Source of the DNA: an uncultured Klebsiella sp.
GTDB taxonomy: Bacteria > Pseudomonadota > Gammaproteobacteria > Enterobacterales > Enterobacteriaceae
NCBI GenBank assembly: GCA_902490055.1
Contig: CABUCP010000078.1
Span: 1 to 9,555 of the forward strand
Reading direction: 5' to 3'
Length of the DNA stretch: 9,555 bases
How positions within the stretch are numbered: the first letter of the stretch is position 1; every line of letters begins with the position of its first letter. Made by a program: the position numbers and the translations under genes. This document shows, piece by piece, positions 9,456 to 9,555 of the stretch. The notes under the pieces are model-generated. The model saw only the letters and a program-made list of their open reading frames with translations, was not told where the DNA came from and searched no databases.

Positions 9456-9494
9456 TACGAGGAGGGTAGGAATTTCGGCGCAAAGATTTCGCAA
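9456..9494 (-). promoter_or_regulatory. Promoter of kdpFABCDE (KdpE-dependent)
   Basis: In E. coli the KdpE site is reported at -71 to -55 from the kdp start point. Placing the matching site here (9527-9511) on that scale puts +1 at 9456 (an A on the minus strand). TACCCT at 9468-9463 then falls exactly at -12 to -7, a plausible -10 box. No good -35 hexamer is present: a 17-base spacer gives CGAAAT, and TTGCGA (9494-9489) would need a 20-base spacer. A weak -35 fits a promoter that needs an activator. The predicted leader before the kdpF GTG is 32 bases. The start point is inferred, not seen. Confidence 0.7.
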
Positions 9495-9499
9495 AAATC
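9485..9499. repeat. Short inverted repeat between operator and -10 box
   Basis: GATTT and AAATC arms of 5 bases flank a 5-base centre, read on the minus strand as GATTT-TTGCG-AAATC. On the inferred promoter scale it spans -43 to -29, so it covers the -35 region. It is too short to be a convincing hairpin and could be a chance A/T palindrome. A second protein-binding site is possible but unproven. Confidence 0.45.
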
Positions 9500-9510
9500 A
9501 GCGTGGGCGG

Positions 9511-9527
9511 TGTAAATAAAGTATAAA
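9511..9527 (-). promoter_or_regulatory. KdpE operator
   Basis: The minus strand reads TTTATACTTTATTTACA followed by CCGCCC. As I recall the E. coli kdp promoter, its KdpE site is TTTATACTTTTTTTACA followed by a C-rich stretch, so 16 of 17 bases match. The site holds two TTTAT units seven bases apart, suiting a tandem OmpR-family dimer. It lies about 43 bases upstream of the proposed -10 box. Confidence 0.85.
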
Positions 9528-9555
9528 AATGACCAAAGGCACAATTTAACTAATG
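9528..9555. other. Upstream intergenic sequence running off the window
   Basis: AT-rich non-coding sequence upstream of the KdpE operator. The only item noted is an ATG on the plus strand at the very last three bases (9553-9555). E. coli has the small divergent gene ybfA in this place, so this could be its start codon, but no coding sequence is visible to test it and there is no good ribosome-binding site at normal spacing (AAAGG lies about 13 bases away). Confidence 0.3.

Noticed and set aside
9425..9544. Longer, 69-residue version of KdpF
   Set aside because: The added codons cover the ribosome-binding site, -10 box and KdpE operator, and known KdpF is 29 residues.
1..9555. A novel mobile element, defence system or undescribed gene cluster
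   Set aside because: The whole window is filled by seven recognised core genes with normal spacing and intact motifs. No gap exceeds about 130 bases, and no transposase, integrase, repeat array or RNA gene was seen.

Overview
The window is ordinary core chromosome from an enteric gammaproteobacterium. It is GC-rich, and the proteins look like close homologues of Escherichia coli proteins, with the same lengths to within one or two residues and catalytic residues at the same numbers. GC-rich coding, and pgm lying directly beside kdpE, suggest a Klebsiella, Raoultella or Enterobacter type genome rather than E. coli itself. This placement comes from recalled sequences, not a search.

Layout. Bases 1-1580 (+) hold the 3' part of pgm (phosphoglucomutase), cut by the window edge at about residue 21 of an expected 546. 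A 58-base convergent gap (1581-1638) carries a rho-independent terminator for pgm. From 9424 down to 1639, all on the minus strand, lies the complete kdpFABCDE operon: kdpF 9335-9424, kdpA 7656-9335, kdpB 5587-7635, kdpC 5004-5576, kdpD 2313-5000, kdpE 1639-2316. The last 131 bases hold its ribosome-binding site, a -10 box, a short inverted repeat and a clear KdpE operator.

How the genes work together. KdpFABC is the high-affinity K+ uptake pump. KdpA selects K+, KdpB is the P-type ATPase, KdpC is the essential accessory subunit and KdpF is a small stabilising lipid-like peptide. KdpD is the membrane sensor kinase for K+ limitation and osmotic stress. It phosphorylates KdpE, which activates the promoter upstream of kdpF. 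The genes are tightly packed: TGATG at kdpF/kdpA, a 20-base gap at A/B, 10 at B/C, 3 at C/D and a GTGA overlap at D/E. Translational coupling along one mRNA is therefore likely.

I see no mobile element, tRNA, rRNA, CRISPR array or phage sequence, and no unknown system. All intact coding sequence is accounted for by seven known genes. The points most worth a second look are the regulatory region and the pgm-kdpE junction.
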